Assembly (NCBI GenBank): GCA_008508345.1
Contig: QNGE01003641.1
Location: forward strand, 1 to 64,000
Reading direction: 5' to 3'
Origin: Paragonimus westermani
Taxonomy: Eukaryota > Platyhelminthes > Trematoda > Plagiorchiida > Troglotrematidae
Length of the DNA: 64,000 nucleotides
Part shown: one piece after another, positions 1 to 12,915 of the stretch
How positions within the stretch are numbered: position 1 is the stretch's first letter
How the letters are laid out: each line of letters opens with the position of its first letter
Position numbers and translations under genes: made by a program
Notes under the pieces: model-generated
Seen by the model: only the letters and a program-made list of their open reading frames with translations
Told to the model about the DNA's origin: nothing
Databases searched by the model: none

Positions 1-1489
1 ACTGGTACTGTTGTTGGCAGGGGGAATGCTTGTTGGACGTTCGGTTACTTTGTATCGATGTGCTACGTAATTTGCTAATCAGTTATATCGGCTTTTTTGT
101 CACAGTGCATGTTAGTTGTTTTCAGCTGTGTCAAGAAAACGTTTGCCTTCAATGTACACACACACAATAAGAGTGCTACTTCGGGAGAAAGTTATGCAAC
201 CATGGTGAATAATCGTATTGCTCACCTGTTACCGACAATTTCATGAGTTACGACCAAGCAGAAAGCTAAGCGGTCAACAAACTCATACACTGTATGACCA
301 CTGCAGGTATCACATTTATTCTGTCATTCGCAATGCTGTAATTTTTATTAGTCACAGGCACCCTTAATGATATCAACTGAAGCTTTTTTGTAATCTGATA
401 AGACCTCTTACCATTAGGTTTAATCTCTTAGTATGACGTTCAATTAACTAACAGTTGCTTCTTGATAAATTTTCCTCTATGTAACACAAACGGTTTTTTC
501 CCACAGTTTATTTCAATCTGTTGTCATACTCATCACCGCTGATACTGTTCGTACCGAGCGTAAGGCTTTAAACAGAATACTGTTGTCTAAACGTTTGCCA
601 TGCCTAGAACTGTTCTATCAAAGAAGATAATTTATATGAAGCAGTCGTTCGTAATCACCCATTTAATGCAAGTGTCTTCTGTTTACTGATCCCGTAAAAG
701 TGCCGATTCTTAGTCAATGTACACCTCCGTAAGAATCCATTGATTCACTTGCATCAGTTGGGTGCATCCACGTAAGTCTTTGTATAAAGGTTGCTGAATG
801 TACTCTGAGTTGGCCGATTAACTGAGGTTAACAACCGTATAGTAGACCGTCGGATTACTAGCATGAATCAGACTATTCAATAGTCGAACATCTTTTAATT
901 CTTGGACACTATAGTGACCCTAAATGCTCGTTCGGTATGTTAACTCATGCACAACCAACAAACTCACTAAAGTTCAACGATGTAATCACGACTGAGAGTG
1001 ACCTTTGTGCTCATATAAACAGCCATCAGTGATATTGAGAGGACAATGATGCAAATATCACAAGCGTGTATCAACTAGTGTTTCTGTTGGTTCCGTTCTG
1101 ACTACAAGACATTAAACTTAAAAATACCGTTCGGTTTTCCAGTTCTTCAGTAACTGAGAAAACATAAGGAATAACTGAATCTTATGTTCTCATTATTGTT
1201 TCCGCAGTTAGGTGTGTTCCTTTTTGTGGACATATTGCAAAAAGTATTACTCACAACTGGTTTAAGACAAAAATGATATCATAACGTAGTTATCTGAATC
1301 GTTTCACTAGTCTGATTATCAATAACTGAAGAGCAGAATTGTTAGTGTTGTAGTAACTCAACGAACACTTTTCTGGTTTACACTGGATTTTAGTAATAGA
1401 CTTTGTTCAAATCGGAATATTTTGTTGGAATGACAATCGAAGCATCCACTATCTCAGTTTAATTTGCCTTATTTTGGCCAAACTTATAG
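1..1489. other. Region upstream of first recognised carrier exon
   Basis: No coding sequence could be recognised here. The first exon of the carrier gene that I can see begins at 1490 without an ATG and in phase 2, so an upstream exon with the start codon should lie here or left of the window. Many AT-rich stretches are present; no convincing promoter or 5' exon was identified. Confidence 0.4.
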
Positions 1490-1545
1490 ATCCGCTTGGG
1501 TTTCCGTTGATACGGTAAACGAATTTATAGCTGGCGCGATTGGTG
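1490..1545 (+). CDS. Carrier exon 1 (first recognised), left copy
   Basis: The exon encodes the N-terminal segment ending NEFIAGAIG. It is preceded by an acceptor (aacttatag) and followed by gtgagt. There is no ATG in the open frame back to the stop near 1429, so a further 5' exon is needed. The last base joins exon 2 to make a Gly codon. Confidence 0.7.
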
Positions 1546-4500
1546 GTGAGTGAAACATTTTATTTAGCTGGTTAAAATAAACAGGTTATTCCAAGCACAA
1601 TTCTGTGTTAGTTAGTAGCAAAGGGTATGAATATGTACTTATATTGTTTACCAGTTTGTATGATGACCGGAAAAAAGTTTGACTTTTTGGAGTAACTTTG
1701 TTCTGCCGCATGCGATATTTCAGAACTGGATATAGTTTCTGCAGAACATGCAACTGTTGTTCAATATTTCCACAAAAATAGCACGATTTTAAATAAAGTA
1801 CAGAATAATGTAAAATATTTTTATGGCCAGTTCTTTAACTGTTACTGTATTTGTATAGGACTTCATTAAAAACTATATCACAAACAACTGCGACGGATGT
1901 GTAGTGGGCACGTGGGTATACACTCGCTTTTGGCCCACTAACAATTTAGGATACCTTTCCTGAACAAAGAGTGAAGTGTAGTCCTGGTAGGCGATAAGGT
2001 TTGGGGAAAGCAGTTTACTTCCATTAGTGTTTGTAAATATGATAAATAGTTATTTCTAGCCTGATCTGAAACCAACGGCAACAACCAACGGAAGAAAGAA
2101 AGGGAACACGAGACGGGCTTCATTCCACTCGGCGACAATCAAAAGCATACAACTGCGTGCAATTAGTTATAGGAGTGAGAAAAATGGCACTGAGTTTGTA
2201 TCAGATTTCTTGTAGCAGTCGTGCACAAAATCCTGTGTCTAGAACAGAGAAACGGGAAAGCATGGTTCGCAACCGGAATCCTCAGAGAGTCAACACGATC
2301 GTTGGCCACTACAGATGTATCGTAGTCTTTAGTGAAATAATTGATTCTCCGATATTACTTTGGTACAATTCGGCCAGTTATGGCCGAATGTTTGTCAACA
2401 GTTGCATGAACGTAAAAACAACTTCTGTTCCAACTTTCACAAAACATATTTGGTATTAGTCCCACGTGTTTTGCAGATATGAGAAGCTGTCAAGTAGCCG
2501 CTTCACATTCTAGGTCCGTAATTTCAAATTGTGCAGTTCTGTAAATTACATAAAAGCCCTGCCACAATTCGGTGTTTACGACCGTTTCACCCAATACTAC
2601 TGAGTACTATGCATCGAATATTCGCAGGTAATAATCTTAAACCCATCCAATCACCTGGCAACCTTCCTTTCTCTTCAGTGAACACGGTTACAGACCAGTT
2701 ATTTTTCCGTTGTGCTGACAGGTTGAATCCTCATCGCGTGGTTCAAAGTATAACAAGGACGCATACGTTACTGATTCAAGACATTAGTCAATCAACTGAC
2801 CATATTCTTTTGATACATGGTGGAGGAGGTCATGGTCACCAACCATCTCTAAGGACATGCTGTTGGTTTGGCCATTCATTGGAATGTGTGAGATGAACAT
2901 GAGTTTTGTTGGACGGTTGGATGCCAGTCTCATGTAATGATCAGTTAGCCATTTTACATCAATTTTTCCTCTCTTAGTGCCACTGCATTTGTCTCGCCTG
3001 ACAAACCGACAACCTCAGCAAACCTTTGGTTGAATGGTTCGAAACTTTACAGCAAAGCTGTGCCTCCGAATTTGAGAACTGACGGGGAGATTGTTTAAAG
3101 TTCTGTAAAACTTTCTCCAATGTATATGCAACAGAAGGGTTGCGAAGATGGTTGTTTGAAGTCCATAATTTTACCGCGACTTAATAAGTTCTCTTCGGGA
3201 GCGAATGATAGAACAAATAATTGATCACTGTAGCGAGCTCGAAAAAACACTGCAATGCCCAATGATTTGCGTACAGAGTGTTTCGTTTGTTCATACTAAG
3301 AACACGGTTCGGATTTAGTTAACTGCCAATGAAATGGTCAAATGCTGTTGAACAGATAAGATCTCTACTAGTGAATCTAAGTTCTTCCGGCTACCTTTCA
3401 GAATGGATGAAGGTGGTTACCAACCTGTTGATTCCATATAATTTAGTGTGCTGGTTTCTTCACTTATCACTTAGATACGAGCTGTAGTTTCGTCCCACTT
3501 TCAGGAGGAAACGAAAATTTAGAAGAGACAACCAATCGTGTGTGGAGAAAGGGCTCCGTGTCATACTTCGACCACCTTAATGTTGTTTGTGCTAAATGAT
3601 GTACGTAAGGTTGTTACCGTGATTTCCCACAACCGGTTTCTGTCATAAGTTCAAAAGTGGATATTCTTGTGCACGAAAACAACTGGACCACCTTAGTGTC
3701 ACTGACAGATCGCTGTATTTCAGTTACCACAGTTTAGCCATTCCGTCTTGCCAAGTGTGTAACCACTAAAAGGGCCAACATTGCTCACGATCGAGGCGCG
3801 ACTATGCACTAATGATTGCCTTCAACATAGGTGAACTCTAATTCGTGTAGCTAGTTTGATTAACTAGAATTACTGCTAATCGACGACATTGCGTTTCAGT
3901 TAAAGTGGTACGTTCCGAATACACATTATATTCAAGCTACAATCGAATAATTCCCCAAACATGACTTTCCTCAGCTGAATGGTTGTTTACTGTAGGAACT
4001 TGAGATACATCTGCCCGTAGGTAATCCTCAGTTAAAAACGCACGACTGTACTCAGGATATTTAGGCCACCATAGCCATTTGGGCTGGTTGGTTAATCAGA
4101 GATGAAAGCTGGAGCAGAGAAACTTGTGCGTTGAGCTGTTGATTGCGATTTTTAAGTAACTGCTTGTGGGAAAAGGCATCTTCTATGAAGTTTGTACGTA
4201 AGTAACTGTCTAAAATTGTATGCAATTATGTGACTGGCTGTTTTACTCTAGTGGAGAACAGGATTTCCGTTTACAAATCTGGCCATGAAGTTGTCAGTTT
4301 TGTTATCGTCAAGGATAAATCTCCTATTAGATGTTGATGATTTACACTCGAGCTGCTAATTTTTCAAGCACTGATCAGTTATATTCGAGTGTACTTGCGT
4401 CCAGTCCACTAAACGTATGCGTTCGATACACGACAGTAGAAAATATATTACATTAGGAGCATAGTGTGATGTGAAATTCACTGAGCGCGTTTTGCTGTCC

Positions 4501-7500
4501 TGATAAGCGGTTCGTCAATAGCACACGAATAAGCGTAATCTCAAATTTGTGCCAAGATTTCTCCCTAGGGATTGTGTTTTAGTTAACAAAGAAAATGATA
4601 TGGTTCAATTGATGCTACGCACGAAACACGCGGTTTCGTCGTAACGGTACTCAGCTCACTAAAGCCATGGGTCTTAGCAACAGTTTTACTTAGTCTCTCT
4701 CTTATGTGACAATGTTTTCCCACAGGTAGAATCAAAACTTTTGATATTCTGGGCTACATATGCACATAAATGAATTTTGGTTCAGGAACTCTCTGCAAGA
4801 GTCAACCGTAAAAAGTTCACTTCAGGTCTGCTCGTACTGCCATGAGGTAAGTTCGCAGCTTCGTGCGTTAAATTCTGGATAATTCTCAATTTCTTCATGA
4901 GAACGACGTAGTAGTCCGGCAGTGTGTCCACATGGAAACATTTTCCAAGCTGTACGGTTAACATGGCTCTAGTTTACACACTTGACAAATCTGGTGCTGA
5001 ATTCCTTTAACTGTCTCACATGTCACTCAAAGTATTTGAAGTATGTGTGCAACAAACTGATGATGACTTTCTTCTCTTGGCAACCAATGCCACGTGAGTT
5101 ACCTGACGATGAACAAGCAAATCCGGACTGGTTGCTAACCATTTCTAATCTTCCATTGACTCACGCCAGTTACTAAGTATTTCGCAATGGATTGCTTACT
5201 ATCTGTTTGAATATAAAAGCCGAAACAAATGGTCAGCGGTGTTCATATTAACATGAACTGAGTACTCTGTTCTCATCCTTTTTATTCTGATTTGTCTATG
5301 GTTCCGGTTCGGATGTAGTTCATGCTGATGATCATCCAAACTTTACATCGCTTTATAATGTTTTCAAACGGAATTATGCTGTAATGGAGAATTTGTTACA
5401 ATAACAGTTGGATTACCGAAGCGTACCAATTTAAAATGGGCATTGATTATGTTTGGTTCAAACGGAAAATTCCGACTTCCCGCGTCATCTATCGGATGCA
5501 TAAAATCATCATAAATAACCCCTTCATTCTTGGGTTTAGTGTTCCCCATGGATCATCACAGTGATAATATCTTGCGCATTCACATTTCATGTAGAATGTA
5601 TTCACAGTATCAGTCGTGGTCGCAACTACGACCAAACCGACTTCGCAGAAGGGTAGTTCTGGGTAAACATCGAAAGTGAACCCGGATATGACAACCCTTT
5701 TCGGCGATCATGGTATTTAGTCCACTTTTAACCTGTTTTCCATATACCTGATTATAAGGATCTAAGTACGCCGATGAACGAACACAGGTTTCATTGTTAG
5801 TACATGAGTTCAAGTTAGACCGGATATTAATTGAAACGGACAAGTACAGGCCATCGTGTATCGCAAGCTGTTGAACTAAGCTGAAGGCATGGACAGTAAT
5901 CAACTTCATACTAGCGGTTTGAGTACTTTGTCTGACGAGTTTGTGGCGTACACTATCAGTCTGATAGTCTGTTCATAATCCGCTTAGCAGGGAGTTATCA
6001 GTATTTTGTAATGCTACAGCACTCTTGCAGGATCACACTAATCACAATGGTGTTAATCTTATTGATTTCATTAGTTAACGCAAAAAAACTGTTGTAGCCT
6101 GTCTGATCTACTTTCAATAGATGTCAAACAATGGAATCAATATATCAACATGTTTCAGTTGACACTCCGATGCAATCTGTACGAAACGGTCAACGTTTCA
6201 CAACAAGCAAACCGTTCGCCACAGTTCTGTTTCCTTTTGCGTTGTACGTTGGAATGTGTGCACTTCGCAGGGTTCTCGGTCAGTGATATTTCTGTGATAC
6301 CACATTTGTTCAGGCGACCAGTTTGTAACAATTTTCTACTAAGTATAACTGGCTACGTGCTACTAACTGAACGATACTCAAGCTTGGTTGTAGCATCCCC
6401 AATTAGGTGACCTTTCTAATTGGCCCTGTAAGAACAGGAACACTGGACAAAGTTTCTGCTAATCCATAATGCACGAACCTTTTATGGCCGGGTCTGGAAG
6501 CCCGGTGCGCATACTCATTGGACATTACAGTGCTATTAACCTGAAACGTGATCTGACCACGTTCACACGTCTAGTATCTCGGTTACTTTAACATTTTAGT
6601 AATTCTTAGACTACCCGATCATCTCTGTTGGAAACGGTGACTGTAGTGTAAGTTTTGTAAGTATAAACACAGTCGGCCGAGGTATGAATCCGTGCGGGTT
6701 ATGTTGGTTTGAAGTTAGATGTTCTTAACTAGTCTTCCAGTATGTACCATGAACATATATATTCCAGCAAATAAACCACAACAAGTACACATTCATGTTG
6801 AGCGCTTAATGGTGCAATACCTATGAACACTTGCTGGGTTTGCGTTACTGTGTCCTGAGTTTATAATAAAACATCGAACTCTGGCTGAACACTCATAGCG
6901 CTAGATTAGTGAATTTGTCAGTCAAACAACGCATACGACATTCGAGAAAACCAATCACAAAGTTAAATTTTCAGATAGCCTGCCTAATGCCCACTTGAGT
7001 AGGTATATCATTCCCGATCCTTGAAACCTATTGGTTTCCCTCATTCTATCAGTACACCGGAAACTGCAACTCAGTTGAGTTCTTATTCATGTCGTTGTAA
7101 AAAGTGACCAATATGTAAAGCACTATAGCCTTCCTTTGACTAGCACACCTAAGTAAAAATAACCGTAAACCAAAAACGATATAACGAACGATTGGTTGCA
7201 GGAAAACCTTAATTTATTTTAACAGTTATGCTTGCAGGGAAGAAGAATTGAGGTATGTAATGCCAATCGGGCTGCACCACTGGGATGTGGAGTCAACTGT
7301 CTAGTCTGGGTGAATGCGGCCTGTTTTGGTTTGACCGAACTGACTTCGACCACCCAAGCCTGGTGACGTAATCAAATTGTAGCCTTCCTGTACTTGGACA
7401 GAATGCGACATCTGACCTTTCACGGCGGACTTAGAGAGACTGGAGAAACAATGTGGAACGCCCTCTGATTGTCCGCAGGACTACCAAGATCAAACAAATA

Positions 7501-10500
7501 GGCCTGCTCAGATAAGTGTGACTGATCTAGAATTAAGCCGGTGTTTTGGTCCACTAAGCGGCTTGCAGCCGCCAGGCAGACATCAAGAGGGCGTTCCTCA
7601 CCTTCTGTTTAAACGACTCGGCCCGTTCCTGAAAGGTCAAATGTCGCGCCCTTTCAGTAGCGGAGATGGTTGCAATCGCCTTACGTCACCCGTATTCGAT
7701 TATTCTACTATGTAGGCAGCCGTGGACAATCACGGTTACCGAAACCCAGATGCAGTTGGATTCACTATTCCTGGCGTCATTTGGGTATCCCTAGTTATCT
7801 GAAGTTAAACTCTTTTGGGGCAGTAATGGCAACATTGAATTTGTGTTCGTCATCACCTTGTGTCTAGCTTATATCTTAACCAGTTAGTGTATGCACGCTG
7901 ATTAGGATTATGTCATTACATGATCCAGAAATCGGGACCTCTCGAACGTAGTTCTGTTAGGTGGCGATGCAGTTTCAAGACGTCTACAGGGATTTGTGCT
8001 TAGACAAAGCAGTTTAAACAACCTGATAATCAACATTTACACTCATAAACAACCGTGACCAATTTTTGAGACACAGTTACAGTGGGCCACCTTGAAGCGC
8101 CCATAGGAGTTACCCGAAGAAATAGGTTTGACTTTATAAGACTGATTTATACGCTTTCATAATTTCTGTAGTCACTGATGCTGTTACTCAGCAACCTGAC
8201 TATAGTTACAATCATCCGTTCTGTGTTAAGTACACGTTATATGATAAGAACAGGGTGGCTACGTCTGATAAAGACGCTGTGATAGTCACAATCCCTGTTT
8301 TTACGTGATGTCTCTAGTTGCTTGACATTACTATCACTCCACAGAAAGTTTGATCTATCAAAGTCCCTACCGACTGTTCCGTTCTTCGATTTAACTTTTC
8401 CATTGTTCAGGGTGTCAGCTTCGCGACTAACGAAGGTATGACAAGGTGTCACCAATGCACCAGGGATTACACTAAATATATGCAGTTGGTCCCGTCAAAG
8501 TAGTAGAAACAGATTTATTTCAGTCGGACGTCAATAACTCTCTCTGTATATATATATATATATGCTGGGCAATCAGACTCACTACATTATACCAGACACT
8601 CATCCGGCAGGCTGGAGGGTCTTGGTAACTGGGCTGACTGGAATGTGCCATCCTAACTGTTCCTTGTTGTTGAGTTTCTATTGCTCTGAAAGTGAACTTG
8701 ATCGTTGTTTGGTATTTAGCACGCCAAGTGGCGTGCACACACCATGGCCTTATACAGCGTTGGGAGAAGTCTACTCGTGGTTGTTAGATGACAAACGCTT
8801 ACTAGGTTGAAAGCCAACCTCAAATGGTTCTTCGAGGTGAATGTATGAGAATACTGCGAGCAGTGGCGACGAAAGGTAACTTAAGCATATTGCTGCAACT
8901 TCACTGCAAGTAGCCTTGTGGGTAGGTGACTGTATGACCGTTCTGGTCAATGCTCACTAGCCGCAATTTTGTATCTATTCACGTACATGGTGATAATGAG
9001 ATCCAAGTAGGCAGTCTAGGGGGCCAACCATCTGCTAGTTTGTAACTTTGCCCTGAAATGTTTGCTTAATCGTGGTCGTTAAGTAAGTGAACTAACGGGA
9101 GCTGAATTCAATAGCCTTTTATCTGACCGGATTAAACAGCAGACTTGACTATTTTGAAAAGAACATTCGCCCCATACATGGCTGATTTAAAAAAAGCTGC
9201 CTGTGCACACAATAAATTAGACAGCGTCGAACCTGGTTAAGATAGCTTTTATTCATAAAATTTCTGGATATCAGGTACATCAGTTACATCGCTTTTTATT
9301 GTGAGCAATAAAATGAATCGTCACTAAATTGTTCTACCTTTTTGTTGTTAAGACGTCAAAAATTTATGAGTTAGATTTGCACTGGACCTCAGTAAAGTTA
9401 TTTCTTCGTGTTGCCTGTAACAGCCTTTTCTTCATCAGACACTTGTTAATGTCGTTTTCTTAACATGTTAGGTATGGCCGGGTTGGCAGTCGGTCATCCA
9501 ATGGATACAGTGAAAATCTTGATGCAGAACTCCTTGCACCGGCCGACTACAATGGGCGTAGTTAATCTGGTCAGACAAGCCGGACTTGTAAGTTTATCAG
9601 TTGAGCATCTGTTGTGAAGTGAATATATGCATCTACTAACCTGAATGGGCGAGCAGTACTGGGTAAGTATTTTACGAACAGACCTGTGGTTGCTCCGGTG
9701 AACATCGTAATATCGTCTCTACCTGAATAGCTACTACAGACTTAACCTTTAGTCTATATCTTTTCCACCTTAAGATGTCCTGATGACAATTTCATACATG
9801 CTTAGTTTAGTTTCTTCTGAAGCAATCAGGCTAACGTAACCCAAGCCACGTCTCAGGTAGCGCGATGACCCTCCAGATTGGTCCAGCCTAAGCGGATTCT
9901 AAATGGTGTAGTAGGGAAGAGAGTGGAAACGGAAACGTTGAATGCGTGTGGGTTGGTGTATATCACCAGCTGTTCTCACGGAGTCGCACCAGCAATTGCC
10001 GGTAGAATATAACGGAAGGAACTTACTGGGAAGGTATTTGATAAGTTGTGGCTGACGAAAAAATGAACAGTCATTTTGGCGAAGTTAAACAAGTCTAAGT
10101 GAAGCACAGTAGGACTCCACTGAGATGGCTTTATTGTGAGTCCTGCTTTTGTAATTCTATGCACAGCTGTTGAAGTCAAATGCGATGTTTCCGTTTCTAA
10201 CCTCCGCATCTCTGATATCAGGCAAATCTACAAAGTCATTTAAAACTGAAATCCAGTTATTGTTCGAATCTCGGTCAGAACACGTACGGACAAAATTGAC
10301 AGCTTTCTTTTGAACGATATGTGCTTATTACGAAGTATAATGTCCAGATACTATGCGACCTAGTAAAATAACGTATCAGTCGTGTATTCACAAGCTGAAT
10401 TGCGTTAACACGTCACGCAGAAAACAGAATATAGTAGCCTCCGTCTGATCTAACAGGTTCGTCTTTCGGTATTGCACAAGCATTTCGCCAATACTACAGA

Positions 10501-12915
10501 CGGTCTTCAGTTTTACCACTTGTCTTCTGATCATTTCGGTGCTTGTTTGCAAGTGACCAACTTATCCAGAATGGGCTGCAAATATCTTTTAAATAACATA
10601 AAATCAAACATAGATTCCTAACTTATTGTCTGTTGGATTTGAACTTTTGATCGGACACCGTTTTCAAAACGTGCATCTTTGACTCAACAAGCTTGTGTTT
10701 AAGTCATTTCACAGTCTCTTAATTTGTTGGATCACGTGACTCGCAAACAGCTAGTGAAGAGGGGTGCTTAGGCGATACAAAGATATTCATCCGGTGACAT
10801 ATTTGAGTTTGGGTAGGCATGGGATATTTAAGGAATGTTGGCTGACATGTTCAACATAGACTGCTGAAGCGATGAACTGTAATGTCTCATTGTGTAGTGA
10901 AACTGCAGTATGAGAAATTTGGAGGCAAGCCTAATATGTCTTTTTCTCTGTCCTAGACCAACTTCTTTAAAGGTTTGTCACTTCCGTTCTATTCTTATGG
11001 AATTGTGAATGCGGTGACATTTGGCACCTACAAATGTTCGCTAAAGAAGCTAGATCCAACCGAAGCGTCTTCCGGTGCTTGTGCGGTGGCAGGAGCTCTA
11101 TCTGCGGTGGTGCAACTCATACCAGCAGTGCCCGTTGAATTGATCAAAATACAACAACAGAACAGCGCATCCCGTTCGGGTAAGAATTGTTTGATGTAAA
11201 CAACTTCGAGTGGGCCAAAGTTATCTCACTAACCGAGTATTCAGTCGAAATTTTCTCACAACTACAATCAAGGCGTGGTTTGCTTTGTTTACTGGTGTGC
11301 ATGTTTACTCTTATTCACAAGAAACGGCTAGAGTTTAAGAAAATAACTGTTACCGTGAAAAATGTTCATCTGCCTACGACATATTCACCGACGTTGTTGT
11401 GTAGGAAGGGTGAACTAAGCTGAGAATAGGATGGAACGATCGCCGACTAAAATGCGTTGGCGGTCAGCACACACTGTGCACTCAGCAGAGGATTCTTTCA
11501 TCATGGTTATCAGTTGATGCAACTCTCAAACTTCCCTAGATTTTCAAAAGACCTAGTGAATGACGCTTGAAAAAAAGTTACTTGCAATTGTTTTGCATGT
11601 TATTTGTTGCTCAATTCTATCCATAGTTTTGTGGACAAGTAAAACCAATGGTTACAACACGATTCACATAAATTGAGTTTCGAAGTTGTTGCATCAACTA
11701 AAACGTTCGAACAGTTATATTCAGTTCTAAATCTCTGTTAGCGATTGAACTCCATGAATACGACTTTTGTCTGAGGAAGTAACATTTGAGAATGAGGTTG
11801 TTAGTTGTTGCTTCTGAACAGTCTATACGAAATGGAACGGAGGATTTTTATCGAGAAGAGTCACAGAGCAAACGTTTCGAAAGTGTGGTGTTTCATTACT
11901 ATGCATTATTAATGCACTAGCAATTAATGAGTATAGCGATTACTTATTGACCTTCCTCCGGTTTGTATACTTTAGGTCCGGCACCCAGCATCCTAAATTG
12001 CATACGTGCGATAATCCAAACACACGGCTTTCGTGGTCTCTATACCGGGCTCACAGCTCACGCGTTTCGTGATGTACCGGGACTCACAGTGTACTTCTTG
12101 ACATATGGCAAAATATTGAGTCTGAACACATGTTTTGGGCTGAGTCCCTTTTGGTCAGCGTTTATTGCCGGTGCAATCAGCGGCCCAGTATCTTGGGTTG
12201 TATCCATGCCATTTGTGAGTTCTGATTTATCCGTAATGTGAGTTTAGGCTGTTATGTTTGCAGTTATTCCAAACAAGCAAACCAGACTGCCTGATGAATA
12301 AATGTGAACTCGGTTTCAGTTCAGTGATAATGAAAACTGCACACATCGGACGTCATTATTAGAAACATTTCAGTACATTGTTGACAAATATAGAATTTGT
12401 AAGTACTTTTCACCATCTTGTAATACCCGATTAATTAACAGAACCAGGCAGAAATGCACGTAAAGTATACGTTTAGTTTACGTTATTACCTTGAAAACTA
12501 GATTTTATTGAACACAATAACACCGTTCATTGAAAGATCAATATGTTCGAGTTTCCACAGGCTGCATATTGTCGAATTTGTTCCAGGATTCCTTCAATAA
12601 AAATTATGACGTAGTTGTTACAATCACCAAAGCACCATTTGGAAAAAAGTGACTGAAATATCTCATTCGGTCTTAATACAGGATGTTGTGAAAACGCGAA
12701 TGCAATCGGGTGAGCTGAATACGGCGAAAGATGTGCTGCGTGGCCTTTTGAAACAAAACGACTATGCTGTATTTTTTCGTGGATTTCACGTGACTATGTT
12801 GAGAGCGCTGATTGTCAATGCGAGTGTCTTTGCCGTGTATGAGGTGGCATATGATTGGTTGAACAAGAAGTACTCCAGCTCAGTGTACGTCTGTGACTCC
12901 GTCCAGGCATTCTGA
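1490..12915 (+). CDS. Mitochondrial carrier (SLC25A45/A48-like), left-arm copy, five exons seen
   Basis: The product is an inner-membrane solute carrier of the SLC25 family. The exons join in frame (1490-1545, 9472-9587, 10957-11179, 11976-12214, 12682-12915) with GT-AG borders and give about 288 residues, the usual family length. All three carrier repeats show the signature: P28-x-D30-x-x-K33 (HPMDTVKILMQ), P116-x-E118-x-x-K121 (VPVELIKIQQQ) and P210-x-D212-x-x-K215 (PFDVVKTRMQ). The N-terminal EFIAGAIGG segment and the RDVPGLTVYFLTY segment fit the SLC25A45/47/48 branch best. Members of that branch have been reported to carry choline (A48) or methylated basic amino acids (A45); substrate here is inference. 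The start codon is missing from the recognised exons. Residue 176 is Gly where the other copy has the expected Glu after Tyr. Intron 1 is about 7.9 kb. Confidence 0.85.
7361..7692. repeat. Imperfect fold-back element in intron 1, left copy
   Basis: About 120 bp at 7361-7480 match the reverse complement of 7572-7692. Both ends are GGTGACGTAA-like. Two well-conserved blocks pair inside: gcgacatctgacctttca with the complement of tgaaaggtcaaatgtcgc, and ggaacgccctct with agagggcgttcc. The internal loop is about 90 bp. No target duplication was seen. It looks like a MITE or fold-back transposon of unknown family and is GC-richer than its surroundings. Confidence 0.6.
8547..8563. repeat. TA microsatellite
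   Basis: A run of TA preceded by a short CT run. The counterpart at 32845-32859 differs in TA and AG repeat number, so the two arms carry different alleles of it. Confidence 0.9.
9472..9587 (+). CDS. Carrier exon 2, left copy
   Basis: The exon encodes the first carrier signature HPMDTVKILMQ. The acceptor is atgttag and the donor gtaagt. It is 116 nt long, ends in phase 0, and is identical to the right-arm exon. Confidence 0.88.
10957..11179 (+). CDS. Carrier exon 3, left copy
   Basis: The exon starts with the FFKG segment typical of the end of carrier repeat 1 and carries the second signature VPVELIKIQQQ. The acceptor follows a pyrimidine tract (ttttctctgtcctag); the donor is gtaaga. It ends in phase 1. 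No difference from the right copy was seen. Confidence 0.88.
11976..12214 (+). CDS. Carrier exon 4, left copy (variant form)
   Basis: The exon encodes the GFRGLYTGL loop, helix 4 and the run to the third signature. The acceptor is actttag and the donor gtgagt. Five bases differ from the right-arm exon and give four amino-acid changes (left/right): Gly176/Glu, Leu179/Phe, Leu187/Met and Met209/Val. No synonymous difference was found in its 239 nt. Confidence 0.88.
12682..12915 (+). CDS. Carrier exon 5 (terminal), left copy
   Basis: The exon opens with DVVKTRMQ, completing the third carrier signature, and ends at TGA 12913-12915. It contains the FFRGFH loop and the last two transmembrane segments. 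It is identical to the right copy at the protein level. Confidence 0.88.
   Translation, partial: DVVKTRMQSGELNTAKDVLRGLLKQNDYAVFFRGFHVTMLRALIVNASVFAVYEVAYDWLNKKYSSSVYVCDSVQAF

Larger units (their letters stand above)
1546..9471 (+). other. Carrier intron 1 (about 7.9 kb), left copy
   Basis: The intron runs from gtgagt to atgttag. It contains one GC-richer fold-back element (7361-7692) and a TA microsatellite (8547-8563). Short open frames here (for example 121 codons at 2531-2896) resemble no known protein and are probably chance. Confidence 0.6.

Noticed and set aside
2531..2896. 121-codon frame (mirror 38512-38877)
   Set aside because: No family resemblance; its preservation in both arms reflects the recent duplication, not selection.
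5610..5909. 99-codon frame (and mirror at 35499-35798) as a nested gene
   Set aside because: It lies within the carrier intron, shows no known motif, and is duplicated only because the whole arm is.
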